64,000 bases of DNA from Portulaca oleracea (GCA_029582165.1 CM055882.1:10248001-10312000); one strand, 5' to 3'. Counted from the first letter of the stretch, positions 36,925 to 48,902 are shown. Program-made: numbers and translations. The notes: generated from the letters alone by a model not told the origin.

Positions 36925-38043
36925 AATAGAAAGTTGAGTGACATTTTTATTCAAGCACTCGCGGTGGTATTTTGGTAATCATTCACTAGCATTGTACGAT
37001 TTTAATTAATGTTGTGCACCCTTTAATTAACCAGCCAAATCTAAGGCAATTTTTCCCAAATTATTAAAAGAAGAGGGAAGAAGGAAACCTCATTCTATGT
37101 GTATATCAAAATGATGAAATGGAGCTAATTCCTTTGTGCCTGGTGTTGACTGTGCAAGCAAGGTTTATGTAGGAGAGACATCAAAATCCCTTTTCATGCC
37201 CAAATGTTTGTATTATATCCATGATCAAGGCATTATGAATCTTGAGAAAGGTGTTGTGCAGGTTAACATTGAATAGTTTTGTTTGTGATGAATTCCTACG
37301 CAGAGGAGCTACCGAATTCAGATTCTTGCTCATGATCCTGTGAAGTGCCTTAGGGTCTCTCATGGTTATGTTTTTGTTAGAGTATAAAACCATTCATGGG
37401 ACTTCAACCATCAGCTTAAGCTTTTGGTTGAGATAGTTCCACAGTTTTCTTCATTTCCATGTATTTTCAAATAATTTTCTACCAGTAATGACTTATGAGA
37501 GTCTTTCCCGTTTGATTAATGGTAACCAGATTTGGGTCCAAATCGAAGAAATATTCGGCAGATCCAAACCTGCCCTAGACCTCTATGAAATCCAAAAAGA
37601 ACCCGCTCCAAACCCATCAAGTCCAAACTCCAAACAACCTGGATCTGACCCACTTAAATGAATCGGGTCAGACAGGTCTAATTTAAGACCCATTGCCGCC
37701 CCTATTCATAATATATTTAATTTTATTTCAAATACATTTTTATAATATGATGCATAAAACCCACATAAACCGTTAGGATTAATTAATTTAATTTATGCTA
37801 GAAACTAATATTCAAATCCCACTTCTGACAAAACTTTTTATGAAAGTTTATTGTTACCATTGTATGAAACTAATAAAGGACCTTATGTAGCATCCATGCA
37901 TGTAGCAGATATTTCAAGATTTGCATATTGAACCTAATTTAATTTGGGTCCCCCATATGTTTCAGTAAGCGATGAGATAAGCATGCACATTGACTCAAAA
38001 AGCAAGCAACAGATGATAACATTCCCAAGCCCATGAAGTCATA
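36925..38043. other. Intergenic, nothing firmly recognised
   Basis: AT-rich. Around 37550-37705 there is a GTCCAAAC/GGGTCAGAC-rich block ending in ATTGCCGCCCCTA, which read backwards (TAGGGGCGGCAAT) looks like a hAT terminus. The opposite end was not found. Confidence 0.35.
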
Positions 38044-38052
38044 TATATATAA
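38044..38052 (+). promoter_or_regulatory. Possible TATA box of the CAD gene
   Basis: TATATATAA lies about 255 bp upstream of the start codon. It is the best TATA-like match in the near upstream region; assignment is by position only. Confidence 0.3.
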
Positions 38053-38305
38053 CCTTCCGTTTGAGTTGAGAATATGTAGTTGTCAATTACAATTACATAG
38101 CGTGAGATTAGCCAGGCCACCCACATTACTTGCTGTTTTGGTCATTTTTTTTATTCATAACATATTGACCCTATCATTTATTATCCAGATTTAGGTAGAT
38201 CATACATGCTACATGTTACACTGCACTAATCCTTTCTCATCTTATTCATCTACTATTAGACTTTACATCCAATTTCAGTAGTTCAAGAATTGAGAATCAA
38301 TTAGG

Positions 38306-39789
38306 ATGGAGAAGAGTCTCCCTGTGAAGGCTTTTGGATGGGCTGCCACAAACTCCTCTGGAATTCTCTCTCCCTTCCACTTCTCTAGAAGGTATAACAT
38401 TACATTCATCCTCTTGTTGTATTGATTCATCCATTAGAATGTTCTTATACATATAACAGTGTATTAATTTGTGCCTTCATCTGTGTCTGAATGGATGTTT
38501 GAAATAAAGGGCAACAGGCGACGAGGATGTCCGGTTTAAGGTGATGTACTGCGGGATATGCCACACTGACCTCCATTTCCTACACAACCATTGGGGCCTC
38601 TCTGTCTATCCCCTTGTTCCAGGGTCAGTTTACTTGGCTAATTACATCACTGATTTCCTTATATAAGTTTGATTTGATCAACCTAGGACTCTAATCTAAT
38701 CTTGCATAAGTTTGATTTGATCAGGCATGAGGTGGTAGAAGTGGTGACCCAAGTAGGTTCCAAAGTCACCAAATACAAAGTAGGCGACCGTGTAGGAGTA
38801 GGTTGCATGATCAGCTCGTGTCGCGCCTGTGAATCCTGCAAAACCCACCTAGAAAACTACTGTCCTGACATGATTCTCACATACTCTGGCAAAGACTACG
38901 ACGGAACCATAACCTACGGTGGGTACTCCAATGAAATGGTGGCGAACCAGGATTATGTCCTCAGAATCCCTGACAATCTCCCCCTTGACAGCACGGCTCC
39001 CTTGCTGTGCGCTGGCATCACTGTGTACAGCGCACTCAGATACTTCGGGCTCCAGTACCCTGAAGCGAACCACATTGGTGTGGCTGGATTCGGAGGGCTC
39101 GGACATTTGGCTGTCAAGTTTGCCAAGGCACTTGGGTTGAGGGTCACTGTCATCAGTACTTCCCCTTCCAAGCGCCACGAAGCTCTTAATCGAGTTGGTG
39201 CAGATGCTTTTCTTGACAGCCGTGACCCGAATCAGTTGCAAGTAACAATCTTAACTATAATCAAGCACATATATACATACAGTTCTGTATCATAGCTACT
39301 AAAACTGTACTGCAAATGCATGCAGGAAGCAAGGAATAGCATGGATGGGATAATAGACACAGTTTCAGCAGCTCATCCTGTAGCGCCTTTGCTTTGCCTG
39401 CTCAAGTCCCATGGGAAGCTTATAATGGTGGGTGCTCCAGAAACACCACTTGAACTTCCTGTGTTTCCCTTAATTGCAGGTAATCATATCGTAATCTTCC
39501 TGTCAGCTGAGTTTAGGTCATCCAATGATGAGCGCTATTTCTGATAATGAATGAGATATATGTGTAAACAGGGAGGAAGATGATAGCTGGGAGTGGGATT
39601 GGAGGGATCAAGGAGACACAAGAGATGCTGGATTTTGCAGGAAAGCATGAGATAAAAGCCGAAATTGAAGTGATCCCAATGGATTATATCAACACTGCCT
39701 TAGATCGGCTTGCTAAAGGAGATGTTCGATACCGTTTTGTGATTGACATTGGCAACACTTTGGTTGACACTCTGCCCTTGGAGACCTAG
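38306..39789 (+). CDS. Cinnamyl-alcohol dehydrogenase (CAD/ELI3-like), 5 exons
   Basis: A zinc- and NADP-dependent alcohol dehydrogenase of the medium-chain family. It reduces cinnamaldehyde-type or related aldehydes in the cytosol, possibly for defence phenolics rather than bulk lignin. Coding exons: 38306-38391, 38510-38623, 38725-39241, 39326-39479, 39572-39789. All are GT-AG and in phase, giving 362 residues, the normal length. Catalytic zinc ligands are Cys46 (CGICHTD), His68 (GHE) and Cys162 (LLCAGIT). The structural zinc site is Cys99, Cys102, Cys105 and Cys113. The nucleotide-binding loop is [14 protein letters not shown] (residues 188-201), followed by VISTSPSKR, the NADP-type pocket. 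The C-terminus ([14 protein letters not shown]) is typical. By remembered similarity it is closest to the ELI3/CAD7-8 branch; exact substrate is unknown. No damage was seen. Confidence 0.93.
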
Positions 39790-40432
39790 AATTTATTCAC
39801 ATATGTCTGTCAGCTGTTCAGACTTTGGCACCAACATAGATGGAGAGATAGAATGATTGATCAAAGAATATTATTGTACTATAATAATTTGCAGGTGTGG
39901 ATTGAAATTTGACAAATACAACTTTGAATTAGTGAAATTGAGGAAACACCATAACAGTAGGGTGGCATTACATGCAGTTGTAAGATGATTAATCGCGCCG
40001 CTATACTGGAAGCATACTGTTACGGGTCTTATGTCATTGCAAGGTATGAGACTTGTCCCACACCGGTAAAATAGGATATCAGTGTGGGGTTTATAGATCT
40101 AATGGGCTCTCTCTTCTATTAAACTAGTCTTTTGGGATGAGTTCTCCTGTTTGATCCATGACAGATACCACTCTCGACTTGATAAACCAAATTATTCCCA
40201 GAATTTTTAAAAATCAGAATTAACAAAGTAGATTGACATCAATGTCAAGAAGATGAGGCTATTTACCAGTATGTATATCCTAAGGTTAACCGTTCTTTAG
40301 CTTAAGTCCACTGTAATCCAACTCTCGACAGTTTCAATTTCCAAGTCCTACACAATTTCAACTATAAAAATTGGCAATTTGTCGAGTGTTGATGGAGCGC
40401 GGTGCGGTGGGTTCGGGTTGTTTGAGTTGATA
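39790..40432. other. Intergenic, downstream of the CAD gene
   Basis: Contains the CAD 3' untranslated region and AT-rich spacer. A CG-rich patch (about 40390-40430) directly precedes the old LTR. No gene was seen. Confidence 0.45.
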
Positions 40433-41016
40433 GAGGGAAACCCACGGACGGCGACAGCTAGAAAATAATCCACTATGAGAAAGGAGGAGTACAACTTGAT
40501 CACTATCACAGGGTGGGATACGATCCACAAAGGAGATTACAATAACAATCTCTCAACTCACAATCTCTCAGGATACATTGGGAAAATATTGGTAAGACCC
40601 CTTTCTCTCTCAATATTTTCTCTCTCTCTAGTTCTCTGTGTTTACCGATGTGTTTAGGTGGAGAAACATGTACCATATTTATACTAGTTGAGGGGAAAAG
40701 AAAACTAGGTTAAAATAAATAACCTAAAGCTGCTTCAGACGAATTCGGCCACAGACCAAATAATATGCTGAAAACGTTGGCCGCGCTTTTCAGACGTTGG
40801 CCGCGTTTTGTGAAACAAGGCCACTGGAAGTGGCGCGGGCAGCAGGCGAGTAGCGTTTTCTTGTCTTCGATTTCGAACAAAAACGCGGGTAGCGTCCACA
40901 AAACGCTGGTGGCATTTCCATCGCGTTGCCTTCTTTGAGGGGCGCTGCTAGCATCCCATGTGACGCTAGTGGTGCCCCAATCTTCCTCCCTCAATCTGGA
41001 CCCCGAGGATCCAATG
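40433..41016 (-). repeat. Older copia LTR, left part (truncated, split)
   Basis: This matches most of the LTR that starts at 41017, beginning within CACGGACGGCGACAG and running to GGATCCAATG. There it is interrupted by the younger element; the missing tail resumes at 46653-46675. Its outer part is missing at the left edge. Confidence 0.85.
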
Positions 41017-41760
41017 TGTTAGAGAAAAGTGAGTAGCAAGGTAACAGCGGAAGCGAATAATAGAATCGAAAACGAGATGACGGATATTACGACAAAATTT
41101 AGGAACGAAAAATAAGCGATAAAAAAGTCAAACACCAGAATTACGTGGGAAACTGAAGAACTCGGAGAAAAACTCACGGACGGCGACAGCCAGAAAAATA
41201 ATCCACTATGAGAAAGGAGGAGTACAACCTGATCACTATCACAGTGGTGTGATACGATCCACAAAGGAGATTACAATAACAATCTCTCAACACTCGACTC
41301 ACAATCTCTCATGATACACTGGGGAAAATATTGGTAAGACCCCTTTCTCTCTCAATATTTTCTCTCTCTCTAGCTCTCTGTGTTTACCGATGTGTTTAGG
41401 TGGAGAAACATGTACCATATTTATACTAGTTGAGGGGAAAAGAAAACTAGGTTAAAATAAATAACCTAAAGTCGCCTGCATAATTTCCGCGCACCAAATA
41501 ATATGCCAAAACGCTTTTGAGACGCAGTCGCGCGTTTTGTGAAACAAGGCCACTGGAAGTGGCGCGGGCAGCAGGCGAAGCACGCGAGTAGTGTTTGTTG
41601 TTTTCGGTTACGAACAAAAACGCTGGGTGAAACGCTGGTAGCGTTTCCACCATGTCGCCTTCTCTGAGGGGCACTGCTAGCGTCCCATGTGACGCTGGTG
41701 CCCCAAACTTCCTCCCTCAATCTAGACCCAGAGGATCCAATGGGCCACACAAACCCAACA
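41017..41760 (-). repeat. 3' LTR of the nested copia element
   Basis: A 744-bp LTR with ends TGTT and AACA on the plus strand. A minus-strand TATA box, TATAAATA, lies at 41418-41425. It is the better-preserved of the two LTRs. Confidence 0.92.
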
Positions 41761-41860
41761 ATCTCCACCTTGGACCATGATCCGAGATATCGGTCCGGAA
41801 TAAATGCCTTGACTGTCGCCATCAACACGCTCCTCCGTAGGGCGTGGCCCCGCAGGGCTC

Positions 41861-42985
41861 TCACATGCTTAGAACACCAACTAATTCCAAACAGTGTTCA
41901 AACTTAGCTATAGATAGAGGCTTGGTTAACATGTCTGCAGGATTATCAGAAGTATGCACTTTCTTCACCACGATCTCTCCCGCAGCAACTGTATCTCTGA
42001 TGAAGTGATACATGACGCTTATATGCTTGGTCTTCGAATGATAAATGTCATTCTTTGTCAGATGTATAGCACTTTGACTGTCTGAATAAACCACGGTCTC
42101 GCCCTGTGGTACTCCAAGCTCCATGACCAATCCCCTCAACCAGATGGCCTCCTTCACTCCTTCCGTTGCAGCAATATATTCAGCCTCTGTAGTAGACAAG
42201 GCTGCTATAGATTGAAGTGAAGCTTTCCAAGATATTGCTCCTCCACACATGATGAACACATACCCTGAAATTGAGCGTCTCCTATCCAAGTCTCTACCAT
42301 AATCAGCATCAACATAACCTGCAACATCAGACGTTGCAACACTCCCTCTATCATACAGGATGCCCTTCTCCAAAGTACCCTTCACATAGCGAAGGATCCA
42401 CTTCACTCCTTCCCAATGCTCCTTCCCTGAATTCTGCATATATCTACTCACCACACTAACTGCATGGGACAGGACAGGTCTAGTACACACCATAGCATAC
42501 ATCAAACTACCAACTGCACTTGCATAGGGAATATTAGACATCCTCCTTACCTCCAAATCAGATTTAGGGCTTCTCACTGCAGACTTGAAGTGTGCGGCTA
42601 ACGGAGTTGAAGCGCTCTGATTTCTCATGTTGAATCTGTCTAACACCTTCTCCAGATATTTCTTCTGAGACAAGAACAACTTCCTTGCCTTTCTATCCCT
42701 TTGGATCTCCATACCCAAAATCTTCTTCACCGCTCCGAGGTCTTTCATCTCAAACTCCTGGTTGAGTTGAGATTTCAGCTTCTTTATTAGTGACATGTCC
42801 CTGGAGGCAATCAACATGTCATCCGCATACAATAATAAATAAATTAAAGACCTTTCTTCAAATTGCCTATAGTACACACAATTATCATAGTGACTTCTTG
42901 TGTACCCTTGCCCTACCATAAAGGTATCAAACCTTTTATACCACTGCCTGGGTTCCTGTTTAAGTCCATACAAAGACTTCCTCAA
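41861..42985 (-). pseudogene. Copia RT (C-terminal part) and RNase H
   Basis: A 374-codon frame with the RT palm motif YADDMLIA intact, then the connection region, then RNase H ([34 protein letters not shown]) and the usual terminus (ADMLTKPLS). Its natural upstream continuation lies in another frame (43557-42982). A 1-base shift near 42985, within the [10 protein letters not shown] region, separates them. Confidence 0.88.
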
Positions 42986-43557
42986 TCTGCATACCTGTTC
43001 TGCTTACCAGGAACGATGAAACCCTCTGGCTGCCTCATATATATTTCCTCCTCCAACTCGCCATGGAAGAAAGCTGTCTTGACATCAAGTTGCTCCAACT
43101 CCAAATCAAATAGAGCAACAAAGGCAAGCAAGGTGCGGATCGACGTATGCCTCACGACTGGTGAGAATACTTCGTTGTAGTCAATTCCTTCTTTCTGGTT
43201 GCAACCCCTTACCACTAATTTGGCCTTCCACCTTGCACTTTCTACACCAGGGATACCTTCCTTTCTCTTGTACACCCAATTCGCAATAAGAGCTCGTCGC
43301 CCTTTAGGCAACTCACATAGCTCCCATGTATGATTTTTCTGCAGACTCTCCATCTCCTCTTGCATAGCTCCTATCCAGTTTGAGGCATTCGGACAAGAGA
43401 TGGCCTCCTGATAGGTAGAAGGTTCAGCACCTTCAGGAGTCTCCTCTGCAACACTCAGCGCATAAGCAATCATAGCATCATCTTCTTCAGTATATCGCGC
43501 TGGTCTCCTGATCCCCCTCCTGGGACGATCTCTAGCAATGCATGGTTGTTCCTCCAC
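42982..43557 (-). pseudogene. Copia RT N-terminal part
   Basis: A 191-codon frame with the basic RRGIRRPARY linker, EAISCPNASNWIGAMQEEME, the WVYKRK block and the LDVKTAFFHGELEEEIYMRQPEGF motif of copia reverse transcriptase. It ends at the frameshift near 42985. Confidence 0.87.
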
Positions 43558-44035
43558 CTGAGGAACATTCGTCTCAATCTCAGGCTCATCAACCTGAGTT
43601 GGTTCAGGAGCATCATCAGTAGTTTGCTCCTGATTGCAGGTTCCAATAGCTCCACCTTGAGCCTACTCCACCTCGAACACCATTCTTCCTGCATCCTTCT
43701 CCTGATTTCCTGCATCATCAGAAGTACCGATAGATTCCATTCCAGATAACATAGCAGTTTCATTAAAAGTTACATCTCTAGACTGAATAACTTTCTTCAA
43801 ATCAGGACACCACATTCTATATCCCTTAGACTCAGACCCGTAACCTAGAAACATGCATTTAATGTACTGGAGACAGCTTCCCATCATTCACATGGACATA
43901 TACAGGACATCCAAAAATTCTCAAATTAGAATAATTAACTGGATTACCTGTCCATACTTCCTCTGAAATTTGGTATTCGATAGAGGCATGAGGTGATCTG
44001 TTCAGCAGGTAGCAAGCAGTAGATATCACCTCTGC
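43558..44035 (-). pseudogene. Copia integrase C-terminal region and linker, frame-broken
   Basis: Open pieces in different frames (43887-43663 and 43763-43470). The first contains KCMFLGYGSESKGYRMW and SRDVTFNE, typical of the integrase C-terminal domain of copia elements, followed by an acidic linker. At least two frame changes are needed to link it with its neighbours. Confidence 0.75.
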
Positions 44036-44623
44036 TCAGAACGATTTGTTCTTCCAAAGCTCTGCATTTGAGAGCATGCAGCGGGCTTTCTCCAGGAGTG
44101 TCCTGTTGATTCTCTTGGCTACCCCGTTTTGCTGAGGCTTACCCACCAAGGTTCGATGCCTAGCAATCCCATGCTCCTCGCAGAATTCAGTAAATTCGGA
44201 ATCAACAAACTCCAACCCATTGTCAGTCCTGAGTTTCTTGATTTTCCTGCCTGTCTGGTTCTCCACCAAAGCTTTGAACTTCTTGAAATATGAGAATGTC
44301 TCATTCTTGTGCCGCAGGAAATAAACCCAAGTCTTCCTCGAGAAGTCATCCACGAATGTCAACATGTAGCACTTGCCACCCAGTGATGGCACTCTAGCAG
44401 GACCCCAAAGATCTGAATGAATATAATCAAGGATCCCTATTGTTGTATGTTTGGCCCTTGAAAAACTAACGCTCTTCTGTTTCCCGTAGACACAGTGATC
44501 GCAAAACTCCAACTTGTCGATCTTTGCGCCTTCAAGATATCCCTTCTTGCTCAACATTGACATTCTCTTCTCGCCCATGTGGCCTAGTCTCATGTGCCCA
44601 CGAGCTTTTGTCGGACTCATCAA
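44036..44623 (-). pseudogene. Copia integrase core with Glu-to-Lys change
   Basis: A 195-codon frame. It has the zinc-binding HxH/CxxC region (LGHMGEKRM, CDHCVYGKQ) and then the catalytic core with HSDLWGP and TDNGLEF. The third catalytic residue should be Glu, 36 positions after the second Asp; here it is Lys (VAKRINRTL, codon at 44116-44114). The change fits a single G-to-A transition and should abolish integration. Confidence 0.87.
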
Positions 44624-45030
44624 GATTTAGATCGCCAGCAGATCCTCATCATTGACCCCTGCAGGATGTATAGATTGCCCTTCCTGATTCCCTTCATAAG
44701 AACCATGGAACCCCTGCACACTTTCAAAACACCATCTTCTCCTTTGTACCTGCAGCCGTTAGCTTCAAGAGTACCCAATGAAATTAAAATTCGAGTCATG
44801 TTAGGGATATGACGAACCTCCTTGAGAGTTCTAACGATGCCATCATGAGTCTTGATTTTGATGCTGCCGATTCCTGCAACCTTGCAGACTGTGTCGTTAC
44901 CCATGACTACAACCCCGGTGTCAACACTTTCATAAGACTCGAACGAGTCCCTATGAGGACACATATGATAGGTGCACCCCGTGTCAAGAACCCACTCATC
45001 TCTAGCTATCCTACTCGATGTGGTAGCCAA
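44620..45030 (-). pseudogene. Copia protease region
   Basis: A 136-codon frame starting just before the aspartic protease site WVLDTGCTYHM, followed by the post-protease region (IPNMTRILISLGTLE). It lies in the same frame as gag, separated by one TAG stop, and ends in a frameshift just before the integrase frame. Confidence 0.85.
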
Positions 45031-45135
45031 GGCATCATCCGTAACTACAAACCCATCACCATCTGACTCGGACTCTATGCAGTTTGAGGTACCAGGTTTG
45101 GTGTGATTATCCTTACTCTCCTTCTTCTGGTCTCT

Positions 45136-45939
45136 CTATTTTGCCCAACAGTCTCTCTCTATATGCCACATCTTACTACAGTAGTTACACTTCTTATTTT
45201 TGTGAGGATTCCTAGACTTTGAACGATGTTTAGACCTCCCTCTAGACCCGCTTCCCTTACGTTCAGTATTTCTACCCCTTACAACCATAGCATCACCACC
45301 TTGGTCATCACCATCGGTATCAAGTTTCTCCTTAGACGGTAAACTAGCCTTTACTTCACTAAGGTTAATGTCACCACGATTCCCATACAACATGATTTTC
45401 TTAAATTGTTTATGTGATGCAGGTAGGGACAGAATTAAATGAAAAGCCTTATCCTCATCAGTGTGTTTTATATCCATTGATTCCAATTCAGTAATAATAG
45501 AATCAAATTCACTAAGATGTGTCTGAATAGAAGTACCTTGGGACATCTTCTGCCTGTAGAATTTCTCCTTCATTCGGTATTTGTTTGCACGACTCTTCGA
45601 CATGTACAGCTCTTCTAGTTTGGTCCAGAGCTCCCGAGGTTTCTCGATATGCATCACCTCTCTTTGAATATACTCTGCCAAGCACAGCTGAATCCCTGCC
45701 AGAATCTTATCTTCAAGCTTTTTCCACTCCCTTGGAGTCAGATTCCCCTTGATATCCTTCTGAAGTTGTTTGAATTCATCATCGCTCATTGTCGCATCAG
45801 TCTTCGTGTCGGGATACTCAATCACATCCCACAACCCGTGCTGAATTAGGACCGCCTTCATCTGTAGTCTCCACATAGTAAAACTCCTCGTTCCATCAAA
45901 TTTTGGAATATCGCACTTCATGATTGAAGTCATCTCCAC
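45136..45939 (-). CDS. Copia gag polyprotein segment
   Basis: 267 codons beginning 18 nt inside the internal region. The N-terminus (IPKFDGTRSFTMWRLQMKAVL) and the helical capsid region are typical of copia gag. A basic Arg/Ser/Gly stretch leads to a CCHC zinc knuckle (CNYCSKMWHIERDC) at the C-terminus. The frame ends in TAG right after the knuckle. Gag would package the element's RNA in cytoplasmic particles. Confidence 0.88.
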   Translation of the reverse strand: MEMTSIMKCDIPKFDGTRSFTMWRLQMKAVLIQHGLWDVIEYPDTKTDATMSDDEFKQLQKDIKGNLTPREWKKLEDKILAGIQLCLAEYIQREVMHIEKPRELWTKLEELYMSKSRANKYRMKEKFYRQKMSQGTSIQTHLSEFDSIITELESMDIKHTDEDKAFHLILSLPASHKQFKKIMLYGNRGDINLSEVKASLPSKEKLDTDGDDQGGDAMVVRGRNTERKGSGSRGRSKHRSKSRNPHKNKKCNYCSKMWHIERDCWAK

Positions 45940-45956
45940 CTTGCTCTGATACCACT

Positions 45957-46652
45957 TGTTAGAGAAAAGTGAGTAGCAACAAATGGTAAGCGAATAATAG
46001 AATCGAAAACGATGACGGATATTACGACAAAATTTAGGAACGAAAAATAAGCGATAAAATCAACACTGAATTACGTGGAAACCAAGAACTCGGAGAAAAC
46101 CTACTGACGACAATCGTAAAAATAATCCACTATGAGAAAGGAGGAGTACAACCTGATCACTATCACAGTGGTGTGATACGATCCACAAAGGAGATTACAA
46201 TAACAATCTCTCAACACTCGACTCACAATCTCTCATGATACACTGGGGAAAATATTGGTAAGACCCCTTTCTCTCTCAATATTTTCTCTCTCTCTAGCTC
46301 TCTGTGTTTACCGATGTGTTTAGGTGGAGAAACATGTACCATATTTATACTAGTTGAGGGGAAAAGAAAACTAGGTTAAAATAATATGCTGAAAACGCTG
46401 GCCGCGCTTTTGAGACGCTGATCGCGTTTTGTGAAACAAGGCCACTGGAAGTGGCGCGGGCAGCGGGCGAAGCACGCGAGTAGCGTTTGCTGTTTTCAGT
46501 TACGAACAAAAACGCTGGGTGAAACGCTGGTAGCGTTTCCACCATGTCGCCTTCTCTGAGGGGCGCTGCTAGCGTCCCATGTGACGCTGGTGCCCCAAAC
46601 TTCCTCCCTCAATCTGGACCCCGAGGATCCAATGGGCCACACAAACCCAACA
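45957..46652 (-). repeat. 5' LTR of the nested copia element
   Basis: A 696-bp LTR matching 41017-41760 closely except for clustered differences at 45978-46115 and a short deletion near 46380 (the AATAACCTAAAG block is missing). The differences near 46000-46110 resemble those seen in the gag-only array. Confidence 0.9.
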
Positions 46653-46675
46653 CAATGGGCCACACAAACCCAACA
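46653..46675 (-). repeat. Older copia LTR, right remnant
   Basis: A 23-bp tail ending CAAACCCAACA, the continuation of the old LTR interrupted at 41016. Its first five bases are the target duplication CAATG. Confidence 0.85.
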
Positions 46676-48487
46676 ACCTGGAAGCGATTAATGATCAAAA
46701 CAACGAAAATAATACTCGAACACCTAAAAGAGATGGCCTGATATCAAAATACCACTACGAACCCACGATATATAACTAGACCGGAAAAATGATTAATTGA
46801 TTAACACCTGAACGAAGACTTGAAATCAACCAAAGGGTTGGATATGAATCCGGGGTAAAGGAAGGATCCGCCACTGATCAATAAAGGAGAGACGTGCAAC
46901 ATCACGATAACAAATAAATTATGGATAAAGTAAACAAGATTTAAGGCAAAATAAGGGCAATTAGCTTCACCATTCTATTTATAATCATTCTTGTTCCTCG
47001 ACGATATGCTCCTAAAGTCATTATTGCTAATATTGTAAACTTGGGATTGTTGATGTGACCTTCATGAATTGTTGATTAAACCACCACTACTACTAGTGTT
47101 GATATGATGAAATTGGGCTTATGCAATGGACTCTATCAAATGTGCTTCCCGATCTTGTTCACACCCAGAGTTGATTAATGAAGGAGGGAAGATGTGGATG
47201 GGGAAGAGAGAATGAGAGAGCTAAGGGGTAACGAGATAAATTTCATAAAAAAGCACAGCATTTTTGCCTCATGACGCAATTTCACTGGATTCCAGTCAAA
47301 ATTGGTAAGATTGTCCCCTCCTATCTATTTATGAGAAATATAGAGACCTAAAGTAAATTAAAAAAAATGTTATCTCCAAACTGACTATTTTTTAAAAGAT
47401 TCGTCACCTTACAATACTTTTTAGCATAATTCCCATAAATCTTCCTTCTTTGAACGGCGTGATCTAAAACATTGGATAAATTTGACACATGACAACTCAT
47501 AAACTTCACAATGCTGAAAATGGAAACCTGATCTTTCTCAAAAACATTCATTTCCTTGCATCTGTCAATGCAACCTATTTCGAAAAATCCAAAGAAATCA
47601 AGAATAACAAACATAATCAAATTTAATTTTATGTTTCCTCTTTATGTTTCTCCTTTTCTTTAGTTTATTTCACACTTAATATATACAAGTAAAATAACAA
47701 AACAAAAAATATCGGAGCGGATTTATTTCCATATATTTATTCAATTTATATAGCTTATTATTTATGTTTATAATCTAAATAATTGAAAAAGATTATTTTT
47801 TTCAACCTAAATTATTACATATTAAAATAAAGAGTCTCATTAAACTTTCTATACTACTTTTCATAGAGTAATACTCCGTAAGTAGGATACGAATGCTAAA
47901 TACTGGCTCAATTGGAATTAGTTTCTTTAAATTTCAAAATTTCGATATAAGACTATTCCATTTGACCCTCTCACTTTATAAGATTTCCGAATATTTATTT
48001 TGATTTTGGTTTTATAACTTATTACTTGTGAATTTATTTCATTACCCTATATTGAGGATATTCAAGTAGATTTTTTTTTTTTTTTGAGAGAAGTATTAAA
48101 GTAGATTCAGATCAGCTTTGATTGCAAACTAGTTCTGGAAAGAAGTGCATTATTGTCCTCTACAATTACCTCTATATATATATAATGGAGTCATATGATA
48201 GATTGTATGTGCTCATATGCTGATAAGCACGGTCAATAATTCATCAAAAGAGTTCTACGTTGAGTACTATTGGCAAAATAATTCAAAGCAAACTTTAAAG
48301 TAAGTATTCTGACTTTGCTCTATAATGCATAAAATAATATGATTATTGATTAACCACTGTATGTGTACGTACACAAGCTAGGAATAGCAACCCAATGAGC
48401 AACCCTACAGTCAAATTAAGAACATGTTATATTTCATAAGCTTTCATATTTATTATAATTTATATAAATTTAGGAGTATAACATAAT
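46676..48487. other. Intergenic, nothing recognised
   Basis: AT-rich sequence with a T-rich tract near 48070-48085. No motif-bearing frame was seen. Confidence 0.5.
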
Positions 48488-48902
48488 GGATTTTTGGATA
48501 ATAATACACTGAATTTTAAGGGTATTAGACAATAATAAAAAAAATTTGGACTCTAGTACACTAAAATTTGCGGGTATTGGATAATAATGCACTCAGAACA
48601 ATTCCGGTGGTGGTTGACGCGGTGACAGTTCTACCTTGAGAAGTCATTTTTCTATTTTTTCAGAAAAAAATTTTGCCGTGTAAGAAAGTACACATAAGTA
48701 TGATGACTAATATATTTTTTTGGAAAAATTTTAAAAAAAACAACACTTCAAAGTAGAACTGTCAAAGTCAACCACCACCGGAATTGTTCTGAGTATATTA
48801 TTGTCCAATACCCTCAAAATTCAGTGTATTAGAGTCCAAAAAAAGTTGAATATATTATTGTTTAATACTCCTAAAATTTAGTGTATTATCATCTAATAAT
48901 CC
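48488..48902. repeat. Long inverted repeat (foldback MITE-like)
   Basis: Two arms of about 180 bp pair around a centre near 48695. They share ATACACTGAATTTTAAGGGTATT-like ends and an inner block with CCGGTGGTGGTTGAC and GACAGTTCTAC in inverted orientation. Non-coding. The transposon family is not certain because no clear target duplication was found. Confidence 0.7.

Larger units (their letters stand above)
41017..46652 (-). mobile_element. Copia LTR retrotransposon, near complete, self-nested
   Basis: A 5.6-kb Ty1/copia element. LTRs are 41017-41760 and 45957-46652. The primer-binding site at the right inner edge (minus strand TGGTATCAGAG, near 45946-45956) matches initiator-Met tRNA, and a purine tract (AAGGTGGAGATTG) lies at the left inner edge. 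The internal order on the minus strand is gag, protease, integrase, reverse transcriptase, RNase H, which is the copia order. It is flanked by CAATG on both sides (41012-41016, 46653-46657), and those flanks are the two halves of an older LTR of the same family. Frameshifts and stops break the polyprotein, so it is not autonomous as read. Confidence 0.92.

Noticed and set aside
38849..39241. Minus-strand frame of 130 codons opposite the CAD exon
   Set aside because: Shadow of the large CAD exon 3; no motif.
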